Shown: piece after piece, positions 38,750 to 51,509 of the stretch
How positions within the stretch are numbered: the first letter of the stretch is position 1
How the letters are laid out: each line of letters starts with the position of its first letter
Assembly (NCBI RefSeq): GCF_026013545.1
Contig: NZ_JAPDOG010000017.1
Span: 33,752 to 97,751 of the forward strand
DNA: 64,000 bases
From: Defluviimonas salinarum
GTDB taxonomy: Bacteria; Pseudomonadota; Alphaproteobacteria; Rhodobacterales; Rhodobacteraceae
Reading direction: 5' to 3'
The notes under the pieces: model-generated
What the model saw: only the letters and a program-made list of their open reading frames with translations
What the model was told of the DNA's origin: nothing
Databases searched by the model: none
Position numbers and translations under genes: made by a program

Positions 38750-39831
38750 GCGCGCAGCTCCGCGGTGACCGCGTCCGCGAATCCGCGAGTCGTGGCCGTG
38801 CCACCGAGATCGGGGGTCAGATGGCCCGAGACCAGCGCCCGCTCCACCGCCGCCTCGATCCGGCGGGCGACGGCGGGCAGGGCGAGGGAATGCTCGAACA
38901 TCATCGCCACCGAGAGGATTGTGCCGGCCGGGTTGGCGATGCCCTGCCCGGCGATGTCGGGGGCCGAGCCGTGGACCGGCTCGTAGATGCCCTTCACGCG
39001 GCCTCCGGGTGACCCGCAGAGGCAGGCCGAGGGCAGGAGCCCGAGCGAGCCCGAGACCACGGCGGCGAGGTCCGACAGGAAATCGCCGATCAGGTTGCAG
39101 CCCATCACCACGTCGAAGGACAGGGGAGTTCGCATCATCTGGAAGGCGCAGTTGTCGGCGTACATGTGCGTGAGCGTCACGTCCGGGTATTCGGCCGCGA
39201 CCTCGGTCACCACCGCGCGCCAGAGCTTGTAGCTTTCCATCACGTTGGCCTTGTCGGCCGAGACGAGCCGCCCCTTGCGCGTCCGCGCGAGGCGGAAGCC
39301 GGAATGGGCGATGCGGGCGATCTCGCCCTCGTCATAGGCGGCGGTGTCGAAGCCGTAGCGGCGGCCCGCGCGCCGCTCCTGCCCGCGCGGGGAGGCGAAC
39401 ATCACGCCGCCGGTCATCTCGCGCAGGACCATGATATCGGCCCGCTCGGCGAGCCCGGCGCGGAACGGCGTGAACCGCCCGAGCTCCGGCCAGGCGCGGG
39501 CGGGGCGCAACCCCGCATAGGCGTCGAGCGCCTTGCGGAGCCGCATCAGCCCGTCCTGCATCTCAGGGCCGCCGGGCACGCGGATATCGTCCCATTCCGG
39601 CCCGCCCACGGCGCCGACCAGAACCGCGTCGGCAGCCCTCGCCGCCGTGACTGTCTCCTCGCGGCAGAAGGTGCCGTGGGCCTCCCAGGCCGCGCCGTGA
39701 AGCAGATCCTCGGCGATATCGAGCCGGATGCCCGCCAGCCCGGAGGCCACCTCGGTCACGTCGAGCGCGGCAGCGAGAACCTCGGGACCGATCCCGTCGC
39801 CGCCAAGGGCAAGGATGGAGAAGTCCGCCAT
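38746..39831 (-). CDS. Isopropylmalate/isocitrate dehydrogenase-family decarboxylating dehydrogenase
   Basis: A 361-residue beta-decarboxylating dehydrogenase. It has the N-terminal ALGGDGIGPEVLAAALDV, GPEWDD, LRKALDAYAGLRPAR, the metal site YADNCAFQMMRTPLSFDVV and CNLIGDFLSDLAAVVSGSLGLLPSA, and the NAD loop EPVHGSAPDIAGQGIANP. Family members oxidise and decarboxylate 2-hydroxy acids such as isopropylmalate, tartrate or dimethylmalate. The position in a catabolic operon, the first gene next to a LysR regulator, argues against leucine biosynthesis. The start at 39831 avoids the operator region; an upstream extension in frame has no coding character. Confidence 0.9.
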   Translation of the reverse strand: MADFSILALGGDGIGPEVLAAALDVTEVASGLAGIRLDIAEDLLHGAAWEAHGTFCREETVTAARAADAVLVGAVGGPEWDDIRVPGGPEMQDGLMRLRKALDAYAGLRPARAWPELGRFTPFRAGLAERADIMVLREMTGGVMFASPRGQERRAGRRYGFDTAAYDEGEIARIAHSGFRLARTRKGRLVSADKANVMESYKLWRAVVTEVAAEYPDVTLTHMYADNCAFQMMRTPLSFDVVMGCNLIGDFLSDLAAVVSGSLGLLPSACLCGSPGGRVKGIYEPVHGSAPDIAGQGIANPAGTILSVAMMFEHSLALPAVARRIEAAVERALVSGHLTPDLGGTATTRGFADAVTAELRA

Positions 39832-39902
39832 AGCGCAACCATTCCAAAAGGGTCTTCGGTGTGACGCTAGCAGGCTTGCATGGTTGGAAAAACGCAGAAA
39901 AA

Positions 39903-39921
39903 ATGAATACAGATCATTCAT
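39903..39921. promoter_or_regulatory. Probable LysR operator (ATGAAT-N7-ATTCAT)
   Basis: A perfect 6+6 inverted repeat, ATGAAT at 39903-39908 and ATTCAT at 39916-39921. It is placed in the 103-base gap between the divergent LysR gene and the catabolic operon. A further AATGAAT copy overlaps the LysR start region. The symmetry and AT-rich arms suit a LysR recognition site. Confidence 0.55.
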
Positions 39922-39934
39922 CAAGGGAATGAAT

Positions 39935-40858
39935 ATGCGCGCCTATCCCGCCCTATCGCAGATCGCGGCCTTCGACGCCGCTGCGCGCCATCTCAATTTT
40001 TCGCGGGCGGCGACGGAGCTGAACGTCCAGCAACCTGCGGTCAGCCGGCAGATCGCCGCACTCGAGGCCGATCTCGGCCACCGGCTCTTCCAGCGCAGCA
40101 AGCCGCGGCTGCGGCTCACGCCCGAGGGCGAGATGCTGGCGACCGCGGTCACCGACGGTCTCGGCGCGATCCGCCGCGCCATCGACGCGCTCCGGGGGCA
40201 GAGGCGGCGCGACGTGCTGGTCGTCAACGCGGCCATCGGCTTCACGAGCTTCTTCCTCCTGCCGCGCCTCGGCGAGTTCCAGAGCGCCCATCCCGATATA
40301 AGGGTCGAGGTGGTCACCCGCGACCAGAACCCCGATTACGACCCGACTGCCTGCGACCTCGTGGTGACCTTCGGCGAAGCGCCGCCGCCCGGCACCGAAA
40401 GCCGCCCGATCTTCGGCGAGGAACTGATCGCGGTCTGCGCGCCGGGGCGCCTGCCCGCGGGGCGGCGTCTCGGTCCGGAGGAGCTGGTCCGAGAACGGCT
40501 CCTGCACATGTCGAGCGGCGCCCATGCCAGCGACTGGGACCGCTTCCTAGCGGGAACCGGGCTCGGCCCACCCGAGCCGCAGCCGATCGACCGGCTCTTC
40601 AGCTACATGGTCTACCTGCGCGCGATCCAGAACGGGCAGGGGATCGGGCTGGGCTGGCGCCACCTCGTCGACGATCTTCTGACGAGCGGCGCGCTGGTGC
40701 AGGTTTCCGACCGCGTCATCGTCACGCCGCGCGCCTATCACTGCTCGATCCTGCCCCATTCGGAGATGCGCGCCGACGCGCGGGTCTTTCTGGACTGGAT
40801 CGGCGGGCTGGTGCCGCCGACGGGCGCCCGTGTAAAAACCGGTGCGGCGCAACTCTGA
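39935..40858 (+). CDS. LysR-family transcriptional regulator
   Basis: A 307-residue LysR protein with an N-terminal winged helix-turn-helix (AFDAAARHLNFSRAATELNV and QQPAVSRQIAALE) and a co-inducer-binding domain. The domain begins VLVVNAAIGFTSFFLLPRLGEF, in the GcvA-like style. It is divergent from the eight-gene catabolic operon and is its likely regulator, with a pathway intermediate as inducer. The ATG at 39935 is preferred over the ATG at 39929 because AGGGA at 39924-39928 is correctly spaced only for the former. Confidence 0.92.
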   Translation: MRAYPALSQIAAFDAAARHLNFSRAATELNVQQPAVSRQIAALEADLGHRLFQRSKPRLRLTPEGEMLATAVTDGLGAIRRAIDALRGQRRRDVLVVNAAIGFTSFFLLPRLGEFQSAHPDIRVEVVTRDQNPDYDPTACDLVVTFGEAPPPGTESRPIFGEELIAVCAPGRLPAGRRLGPEELVRERLLHMSSGAHASDWDRFLAGTGLGPPEPQPIDRLFSYMVYLRAIQNGQGIGLGWRHLVDDLLTSGALVQVSDRVIVTPRAYHCSILPHSEMRADARVFLDWIGGLVPPTGARVKTGAAQL

Positions 40859-40860
40859 CG

Positions 40861-41842
40861 CTACTGGATCGTTGGGAAGTAATCGTCCGGCGAGACCCGG
40901 ACGTCGACCAACTTCTCGTCGCGGCCGACCAGAAGCACCACCTCCGGCCCGGCCGACCGGTCCGAGGGGCCGGGCGAGGTGACCGAGACGGCCTGATCGA
41001 TGGCCATTTCGCCCTGCAACTCGGGATCGTCGAACGGCGCGGCCATGACGCTGCCGTTCATCAGCCCGCGCTTGATCGTGTGGCTGACATAGGTCGAAAG
41101 AAACTCCGGCCGCCGCCGCCCGGTATCCGCCGCGAGAAGCCCGATCGCGGCCTCGACCGCCGGGGCGCTGCCGATCAGGTAGTCGACGTCCGGATAACGG
41201 TCCAGGGCGGTCTGGACCTGCGCCAGCTGCTGGCGGAGCCCGGTATCGGCGCTGAAGACCTCGAGGATGGTCACGGCGCTTCCGGCGAGGCCGCGCCGCA
41301 GCCCATCCTCCAGCGGCGCCGTCCAGCCTGCCGCCGACGGGCCGGAGATGAACACTGCGGTCTTCGCCGCCGTGCCCTCTGGGTGCAGCGTGGCGAGGTG
41401 GCGCCCGACCGCCTCGCCCATGTCGCGCCAGTCGACGCCTATGCGGCCACTCAGCGCGTCCGAGTGCAGCTCGTTCACCAGGCCGAAGACCGGGATACCT
41501 TTCGCCACGCGGGCGATCTCGCGCATCAGGTCGGGATGGTCCGAGGTGACGGCGCCGATCAGGACCGCGTCCACGCCCCGCGCCGCGCAGGTTTCAAGCT
41601 GCTCGATCTGCCGCACCCGCGCGTTGTAGCCGCCCGCCTCGAAGAAGAGGAGCGCCACGTCCTTGCGGGCGGCCTCCTGTTCGAGCCCATAGCCCACGCT
41701 CAGCCAGTATTCGTCCTTGAAATGCGGAACCAGCACGCAGAAGAGCGGCCGCGCCGCCGCGGCCGCCGCCGTCAGCGACAGCGCCGCGGCGAGGAGCAGG
41801 GCCGCGATTGAACGGATGCCGGAGGCCCCGTAATGTCTGGCC

Positions 41843-41844
<2 letters not shown>
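40861..41844 (-). CDS. torT: TMAO-sensing periplasmic binding protein TorT
   Basis: A 327-residue protein with a Sec leader (AALLLAAALSLTAAAAAA) and a periplasmic type I binding fold. Motifs are CVLVPHFKDEYWLSVGYGLE, ALLFFEAGGYNARVRQIEQL and GRIGVDWRDMGEAVGRHLA. In E. coli, TorT binds TMAO and signals through the sensor kinase TorS, whose gene is divergent here. The start codon (41842-41844) overlaps the torS ATG on the other strand by 2 bases, so there is no shared promoter gap. The 3' end converges closely with the LysR gene. Confidence 0.88.
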
Positions 41845-44611
<2,767 letters not shown>

Positions 44612-45293
44612 CCGCGGCCGTGATCGGTCAGGATCCAGTCCGGCGCGGCGGGATCACGTTCGAACTTGCGCCGGAGCCGCCCGACCACGACGTCGATCAT
44701 GCGGTCGTTGGAGCGCATCGCACCCCGGCCGATCATCTCCGACAGCCGCGCCCGACTCAGCGTCTGGCCCGGATGGTCGGCGAGCGCGGTCATGACGTCG
44801 AACTCCAGCGGCGTCAGGCTCTCGACCCGGCCGGCCGAGACCAGCCGGTGGCGGATCCGGTCGAGCCGCCAGGGGCCGAACGTGTCGACCGGCTGGGCCG
44901 CTCGCGGCGCCTGGCCGATATCGGCGATCCGGGCGAGCAGGTTCTTCACCCGCGCCGCGAGCTCGCGCTTGTCGAAAGGTTTGGTGACATAGTCGTCGGC
45001 GCCCATCTCGAGCCCGACGATCTTGTCGACCTGATCGGACCGCGATGTCAGGAGGATGATCCCGACCCGCGACCGCGCCCGTTGCTCGCGGGTGATCGTC
45101 AGCCCGTCCTTGCCCTCGAGGTTGATGTCGACGAGCAGCAGTTCCGGAGGGTCGATGTCGATAATCTCGTCCATCGCCTCGGCGCCGTCGACCTCGGTCA
45201 CGCGGTAGCCGAGCTCGCGCAGATAGGCCGCAAGACGCATCCGCGTGACGCGGTCATCCTCGACGATCAGGACATGCTGGGTCATGGTGTTGA

Positions 45294-45320
45294 TTTACAA
45301 TTCTTTACAACTTCGCACAA
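45294..45320. promoter_or_regulatory. Three 10-base-phased repeats in the torR-torA gap
   Basis: TTTACAA occurs at 45294-45300 and 45304-45310, and the related CGCACAA at 45314-45320, exactly 10 bases apart. TorR in E. coli binds direct decameric boxes upstream of torC. The sequence differs from the E. coli consensus, but phasing at one helical turn in this gap suggests TorR boxes. Confidence 0.5.
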
Positions 45321-45399
45321 GCAGAATTGCGCCCCATCAAGCCCGTCGCGGTCCGGAAAGCCTAGGGTCCGCATCGAAACGCACATACAGGAGGCAACC

Positions 45400-48066
45400 A
45401 TGACCTTTCTGAACCCCACCCGCCGCGGCTTTCTGATGGGCGGCGCCGCGCTCGGCGCCACGGGCCTGATGAACTCCACCGCACTCGCCGCGATCGACCC
45501 CAATTCCTTCGCGGACCGCACCTTCCACGCCACCCACTACGGCCCGTTCGAGGCGGTGGTGCGCGACGGCAAGCTCGTCGGCATCAACGCCGTGGCCGAG
45601 CTTGACGCCCGCCCGACCGAGATGCTGACCTACGGCATCATGGACCGCACCTACGACAAGACGCGGATTCTCTATCCGATGGTGCGCAAGTCCTACCTCG
45701 AAGGCTGGGAGAGCGGCGACACCAGGCCCGAACTGCGCGGCAAGGAGCCCTACGTTCGCGTCGACTGGGACACCGCGCTCGGCCTCACGGCGAAGGCGCT
45801 TCTCGATACCGCGACGACCCACGGCAACGAGGCGATCTTCTCCTCCTCCTATGGCGGCTGGGCCAATGCCGGCAACTTCCGCCCGAACGTCATGCAGGGG
45901 CGGCTCCTCAACCTGATGGGCGGCTGCACGAACACCCAGGGCGACTGGTCGGCCGGCGCCTCGCAGATCTCGCTGCCCCGCGTGATCGGCGACATGGAGG
46001 TCTATTCGCCGCAGACCGCCTGGGAGGTGATCCGCGACAACACCGAGCTTTTCGTTCTGGTCGGCTGCGACCCGATCAAGAATAACCGGATCGAGTACAC
46101 GGTGGCCGACCACGGCATGTACGCGCCCTGGGAACAGATCCGCGACAACGGCTGCCGCTTCGTCTCGATCAACCCGCAGCGCACCGCGACCGACGAATAT
46201 CTTGGCGCCGAATGGGTGAGGATCGTCCCCAACACCGACACCGCGCTCTTCCTCGCGATGGCCTGGCATGTGCTCGACAAGGGGCTCGAGGACCGCGCCT
46301 ATATCGACAGATACACCGTCGGCGCCGACAAATGGATCGCCTATGTGAAGGGCGAGACGGACGGGACCCCGAAGACGCCGGCCTGGGCCGCGACGATCAC
46401 CGGCATGGACGAGGCGAAGATCACCGAACTGGCCGAGCTTCTGGCCGCCTCGAAGACCCAGATCGCCGGCGCCTGGTCGCTGCAGCGCGCCCAGCACGGC
46501 GAGATGGCGCACTGGGCGATCGTGAATTTCGCGGCGCTGACCGGCAAGATCGGCAAGCCGGGGCAGGGCGTTGGCTTCTCCTGGCACTACGGCAACGGCG
46601 GCATGCCGCAATCGGGCAAGGCGACGCCCACCGGCATGAGCCAGGGCCGCAACTGGGTGAAGGGCATCTGCCCGGCCTCGCGCATCACCGAGATGCTGGA
46701 AAACCCCGGCGCGACCTTCACCTACAACGGCCGCGAAAGCACCTATCCGGACGTGAAGATGATCTTCAACGCCGGCAACAACTTCATGTCGCACCAGCAG
46801 GACACCAACCGGCTGATCCGCGCGCTGGAAAAGGTCGAGACCATCGTCAGCGTCGATGTCTGGTGGACCGCCGCGACGCGCTGGGCCGATATCGTCCTGG
46901 CCGCCTCCTCGACGCTCGAACGCGACGACATCAGCGTCGGCGGCACCTATTCGAACGACAAGGTCTTCGCGATGAAGAAGGTGATCGAGCCCCTGGGCGA
47001 GAGCCTCTCGGATTACGAGATCTTCGAGGCCCTGTCGGACAAGCTCGGCCTCTGGGCGCAGTTCACCGACGGCGAGGACCTGATGACCCATATCCAGCGG
47101 GCCTATGAACGCTCCGCCGCCGCCGAGCACACGCCGTTCGAGGCGTTCTGGGAAAAGGGCTACGCCCGCATGGAGGTGCCGGCCGAGGCCCGCAAGTGGA
47201 CCCGCCACGGCAGCTTCTACGAGGATCCCGAGGCCAACCCGCTCCACACCGCATCCGGGAGGATCGAGATGTTCTGCGAGGAGATCGCGAACATGCAGCT
47301 CGAGGACTGCCCCGGCATGCCCGTCTGGATGGAGAAGCACGAATATCTCGGCAACGCACAGGAGGGGCAACTGCACGTCGTCAGCCCGCATCCGTGGTTC
47401 CGGCTCCACAGCCAGATGGCCAACTCCGAGACCTTGCGGAACCTCTACATGGTGCAGGGCCGCGAGCCGGTGCGGATCAACACCGAGGACGCGGCGGCGC
47501 GCGGCATCGCCGACGGCGATCTGGTCGAGCTCTACAACGACCGCGGCACGGTGATCGCCGGCGCGGTGGTGTCGGACGACATCATGCCGGGCGTCGTGTC
47601 GATCTACGAGGGCGGCTGGCCGCAGCTCGACAGCAAGGGCCGTTGCAACTCCGGGCTGGTGAACTTCATCACCTCGACCCAGCGCGCTTCGGGCCTCAGC
47701 CAGGCGACTTCGGCCAACACCGTGCTCGTCTCGATGCGCAAGTGCGAGGATCCGGAGGGGCCGAACCTCGCTTACGATCCGCCCGCGATCATCGAGGACA
47801 TGGAGGTCGCGGCGCTCGACGACGAGAAGCTCGGCCTCGACCGGATCACCGCGATCACGGATGCGCTCTATGCCGACATGGATCCGGGCGAGAAGCTCTT
47901 CTACGAACGCTGCACCGTCTGCCACGGCCCGCGCGAGGTCTCGCACTTCACCCAGCTCCAGTGGAAGGGCATCACGCCCTCGATGTTCCCCCGCGCCGGT
48001 CTTGACGAGGCCGAACAGGCGCTGGTGATGGACTACCTGATGAAGAACGCCTCCGACGCGATGTGA
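45400..48066 (+). CDS. torA: TMAO reductase TorA with a C-terminal cytochrome c domain
   Basis: An 888-residue molybdopterin enzyme of the DMSO/TMAO reductase family. A Tat signal is present (NPTRRGFLMGG, ending ALA near 30). The Mo ligand Ser 184 lies in NTQGDWSAGASQIS. Downstream are NNRIEYTVADHG, WHYGNGGMPQSGKATPTGMS and FRLHSQMANSETLRNLYM. The last ~60 residues hold a c-type haem motif (CTVCH, 838-842) followed by SHFTQLQWKGI and a helical end. This tail resembles the C-terminal haem domain of the pentahaem partner TorC and explains the extra length over E. coli TorA (848). No torC or torD gene is in the window. AGGAGG precedes the start; upstream coding potential is a shadow of torR. Confidence 0.92.
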   Translation: MTFLNPTRRGFLMGGAALGATGLMNSTALAAIDPNSFADRTFHATHYGPFEAVVRDGKLVGINAVAELDARPTEMLTYGIMDRTYDKTRILYPMVRKSYLEGWESGDTRPELRGKEPYVRVDWDTALGLTAKALLDTATTHGNEAIFSSSYGGWANAGNFRPNVMQGRLLNLMGGCTNTQGDWSAGASQISLPRVIGDMEVYSPQTAWEVIRDNTELFVLVGCDPIKNNRIEYTVADHGMYAPWEQIRDNGCRFVSINPQRTATDEYLGAEWVRIVPNTDTALFLAMAWHVLDKGLEDRAYIDRYTVGADKWIAYVKGETDGTPKTPAWAATITGMDEAKITELAELLAASKTQIAGAWSLQRAQHGEMAHWAIVNFAALTGKIGKPGQGVGFSWHYGNGGMPQSGKATPTGMSQGRNWVKGICPASRITEMLENPGATFTYNGRESTYPDVKMIFNAGNNFMSHQQDTNRLIRALEKVETIVSVDVWWTAATRWADIVLAASSTLERDDISVGGTYSNDKVFAMKKVIEPLGESLSDYEIFEALSDKLGLWAQFTDGEDLMTHIQRAYERSAAAEHTPFEAFWEKGYARMEVPAEARKWTRHGSFYEDPEANPLHTASGRIEMFCEEIANMQLEDCPGMPVWMEKHEYLGNAQEGQLHVVSPHPWFRLHSQMANSETLRNLYMVQGREPVRINTEDAAARGIADGDLVELYNDRGTVIAGAVVSDDIMPGVVSIYEGGWPQLDSKGRCNSGLVNFITSTQRASGLSQATSANTVLVSMRKCEDPEGPNLAYDPPAIIEDMEVAALDDEKLGLDRITAITDALYADMDPGEKLFYERCTVCHGPREVSHFTQLQWKGITPSMFPRAGLDEAEQALVMDYLMKNASDAM

Positions 48067-48080
48067 GGCAGTGCCAAACC

Positions 48081-48105
48081 GGGCGGCCGGATGCGCCGGC
48101 CGCCC
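48081..48105 (+). terminator. Perfect GC hairpin between torA and moaA
   Basis: GGGCGGCCGG (48081-48090) and CCGGCCGCCC (48096-48105) form a 10-base-pair stem with a 5-base loop (ATGCG), 14 bases after the torA stop. It merges into a run of ten C (48103-48112) rather than a T-tract. It may dampen read-through into moaA or protect the torA message. Confidence 0.55.
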
Positions 48106-48131
48106 CCCCCCCATTTCTCCGGCCGAAAGCG

Positions 48132-49181
48132 ATGACCATGACGATGCATCACGCTCCGGTCCCCGGCACGCCCTGCCGCATGGACCTGCCGCCGGCTCCC
48201 TTCGTCGACGGGTTCGGCAGGCGGGTCCGCTACCTGCGGCTCTCGGTCACCGACCGCTGCGACCTGCGCTGCACCTACTGCATGGCCGAGACCATGACCT
48301 TCCGCCCGAAGCGCGAGCTTCTGAGCCTCGAGGAACTGGCGCGGCTCTCGGCACTCTTCATCCGCCACGGCGTCAGCAAGCTCCGGATCACCGGGGGCGA
48401 GCCGCTGGTGCGGCGCGACGTGATGGATCTCTTCGGCGATCTCTCGCGCCACCTGCGCTCCGGCGCGCTCCACGAGCTGACGCTGACCACCAACGGCACG
48501 CTGCTGGCCCGCCATGCCGGGGCGCTCGCCGCCTGCGGTGTCCGGCGGGTCAACGTGTCGCTCGACACGCTCGACCCCGCGCGCTACCGCGCCATCACCC
48601 GGCGCGGCGACATCCGCATGGTTCTGGCCGGGATCGAGGCGGCGCGGGAGGCCGGCCTGAAGGTGAAGATCAACGCGCTCGCCAGCCGCGGCGCCTTCGA
48701 AAGCGAGGTCGACGACCTGATCCGCTTCGCCCACCGCCGCGGCATGGATCTCACGCTGATCGAGGAGATGCCGCTCGGCGAGACCGGGCTCGACCGCCGC
48801 GCCAGCGTGCTCTCGCTCCGCGAGCTGCAGGCCGACCTTGCGAGCCGCTGGACGCTCGCGCCCGAGCGGGCCGGCACCGGCGGCCCGGCGCGGTATCTGC
48901 GGGTGGCCGAGACCGGCGGAATGCTCGGCCTGATCTCGCCGCTCTCCTGCAATTTCTGCGCGCTCTGCAACCGGGTACGGGTAAGCTGCGACGGCCGGCT
49001 CTTCACCTGCATGGGCGACGAGGGCTCGGTCGACCTGCGCGCGCCGCTCCGCCGCTCCGAAGGCGCCGCCTTGCAGGCGATCCGGCAGGCGATCCGGGCC
49101 AAGCCGGAACGCCACCGGTTCGACCTCGCGCGGATGGCGGAACCCGCCGTTGCGCGCCACATGTCGGCGCTCGGCGGATGA
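48132..49181 (+). CDS. moaA: GTP 3',8-cyclase MoaA
   Basis: A 349-residue radical SAM enzyme for the first step of molybdenum cofactor synthesis. The SAM cluster motif is TDRCDLRCTYCMAE (CxxxCxxC). It is followed by LRITGGEPLVRRDV, TTNGTLL and VNVSLDTLD. The second cluster motif is CNFCALCNRVRVSCDGRLFTC, and the C-terminus ends in the required Gly-Gly (SALGG). Its place after torA suggests extra cofactor supply when TMAO reductase is made. The start is uncertain among ATGs at 48132, 48138 and 48144; no strong ribosome site is visible. Confidence 0.94.
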   Translation: MTMTMHHAPVPGTPCRMDLPPAPFVDGFGRRVRYLRLSVTDRCDLRCTYCMAETMTFRPKRELLSLEELARLSALFIRHGVSKLRITGGEPLVRRDVMDLFGDLSRHLRSGALHELTLTTNGTLLARHAGALAACGVRRVNVSLDTLDPARYRAITRRGDIRMVLAGIEAAREAGLKVKINALASRGAFESEVDDLIRFAHRRGMDLTLIEEMPLGETGLDRRASVLSLRELQADLASRWTLAPERAGTGGPARYLRVAETGGMLGLISPLSCNFCALCNRVRVSCDGRLFTCMGDEGSVDLRAPLRRSEGAALQAIRQAIRAKPERHRFDLARMAEPAVARHMSALGG

Positions 49182-49299
49182 CACGCAGATGCGCGAGTGC
49201 CGCCCCGCGCTGCGGCACCGGAATACGGACTCGCACCGGGCGCGCGGCCACCACTATCCTTGAGAGGCCAGCAACGAAACGACACGGAAAGGACTTGCC

Positions 49300-49617
49300 A
49301 TGACCCAGGATCTCCCCGGCGCCGCCGGCGACATCGCCAAGAGCCACCCCGCGGTCTGGGACGCCTACGCGGCCCTCGGCGCCGCCACCAGCACGGCCGG
49401 CAGTCTCAGCGACCGCGAGCGCCGCCTCGTCAAGCTCGCGCTCGCGATCGGCGCCGCCTCCGAGGGCGCGGTGCATTCCCACGCCCGCCGCGGCCTCGCC
49501 GAAGGTCTTTCCGGCGACGACCTGAAACAGGTCGCCCTCCTCGCGATCGGACCGCTCGGCTTCCCGCGCGCCGTCGCCGCGATGACCTGGATCACGGACG
49601 TCTCCGACTCCGCCTGA
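49300..49617 (+). CDS. Carboxymuconolactone decarboxylase-family protein (AhpD-like)
   Basis: A 105-residue helical protein with the CMD domain: LGAATSTAGSLSDRERRLVKLALAI, EGAVHSHARRGLAEGLSGDDLKQVALLA. The usual AhpD Cys-x-x-Cys is replaced by EGAV, while the following His (HSHARR) is kept, so a thiol peroxidase-reductase function is unlikely. AAAGGA precedes the start. Its role in the tor region is unknown; it is a common but unexplained neighbour type. Confidence 0.85.
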   Translation: MTQDLPGAAGDIAKSHPAVWDAYAALGAATSTAGSLSDRERRLVKLALAIGAASEGAVHSHARRGLAEGLSGDDLKQVALLAIGPLGFPRAVAAMTWITDVSDSA

Positions 49618-49639
49618 CCGGCGCCGCACCGTTCCCGGA

Positions 49640-50347
49640 TCATTCGAGCCGCCCGGTGAAGACGTAGCCCTCGCCATGCGAGGTCGAGATGATCTGTGGC
49701 AGCTTCGGATCGCGCTCGATCTTGCTGCGCAGGCGCCGGATCAGGACGTCGACGGTGCGCGGGTCGCCGCCCTCATGCCGGTGGGTGACCGCCGCGGCCA
49801 GCATCTCGCGGCCGAGAACCTCGGCGGGATGGCGGACGAGCTGCGCCAGGAGCTCGTACTCGGCGCGGGTCAGGCGCACCGCCTCGCCGGTCTCGCGGGT
49901 CAGCGCCCGCGTGGCGACGTTGAAGGTGAAGCCCTCGAAGCGGAATACGGTGCGGCTGAGATGGCGCAGCGCCATCGTGCGGCGCAAAAGGTTCTTGATC
50001 CGCGCCAGAAGCTCGCGCCGGTTGAACGGCTTGCAGACATAATCGTCCGCGCCCATCTCCAGCCCGACGATCCGGTCCACGTCGTCGGTACGGCCGCTGA
50101 TCAGGATGATGCCGACCTCGGAGAGCGCGCGCTGCTCGCGGGTGATCTGGAGCCCGTCCTTGCCCTCGAGGTTGATGTCGACGAGCAGCAGGTCCGCGTT
50201 GTCACGGGCCAGTACCGCCTCGGCTTTCTCGGCGCTCGCGACCTCGGTCACGCGGTAGCCATGCGAGTCCAGGTAGCTCGTCAGGGTCGCGCGCGTGACC
50301 GGCTCGTCCTCGATGATCACGATATGCGGCTGGCGGTGTCCGGGCAT
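49640..50347 (-). CDS. TorR-like orphan response regulator
   Basis: A 235-residue OmpR-type regulator with receiver motifs IEDEPVTRATL, phospho-Asp in LLLVDINLEGKDGL and GADDYVCKPFNRRE. Its winged-helix domain carries RLTRAEYELLAQLVRHPAE and VDVLIRRLRSKIE. Its receiver is very close to that of TorR, but the DNA-binding domain differs. No second kinase gene lies nearby, so TorS may feed both regulators. It is divergent from tmoX, whose upstream region contains tor-box-like repeats, so it may control TMAO/betaine uptake. Confidence 0.9.
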   Translation of the reverse strand: MPGHRQPHIVIIEDEPVTRATLTSYLDSHGYRVTEVASAEKAEAVLARDNADLLLVDINLEGKDGLQITREQRALSEVGIILISGRTDDVDRIVGLEMGADDYVCKPFNRRELLARIKNLLRRTMALRHLSRTVFRFEGFTFNVATRALTRETGEAVRLTRAEYELLAQLVRHPAEVLGREMLAAAVTHRHEGGDPRTVDVLIRRLRSKIERDPKLPQIISTSHGEGYVFTGRLE

Positions 50348-50368
50348 GCTCCCTCCGATTTATCCTAG

Positions 50369-51445
<1,077 letters not shown>

Positions 51446-51461
51446 ACGCAAGCGCGAGACC

Positions 51462-51486
51462 GCCATCGGGGGTTGCCCCCGATGGC
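51462..51486 (+). terminator. Perfect 11-bp hairpin between tmoX and tmoW
   Basis: GCCATCGGGGG (51462-51472) and CCCCCGATGGC (51476-51486) form a perfect stem with a TTG loop, 16 bases after the tmoX stop. No T-tract follows. A hairpin here would stabilise or partly terminate the binding-protein message, so that TmoX is made in excess over TmoWV, a known pattern in ABC operons. Confidence 0.65.
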
Positions 51487-51509
51487 TCGAAACAGGAGCC
51501 AGTGACCCG

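Noticed and set aside
38746..39831. LeuB of leucine biosynthesis
   Set aside because: No leuA, leuC or leuD is present; the gene is the first of a catabolic operon with its own LysR regulator.
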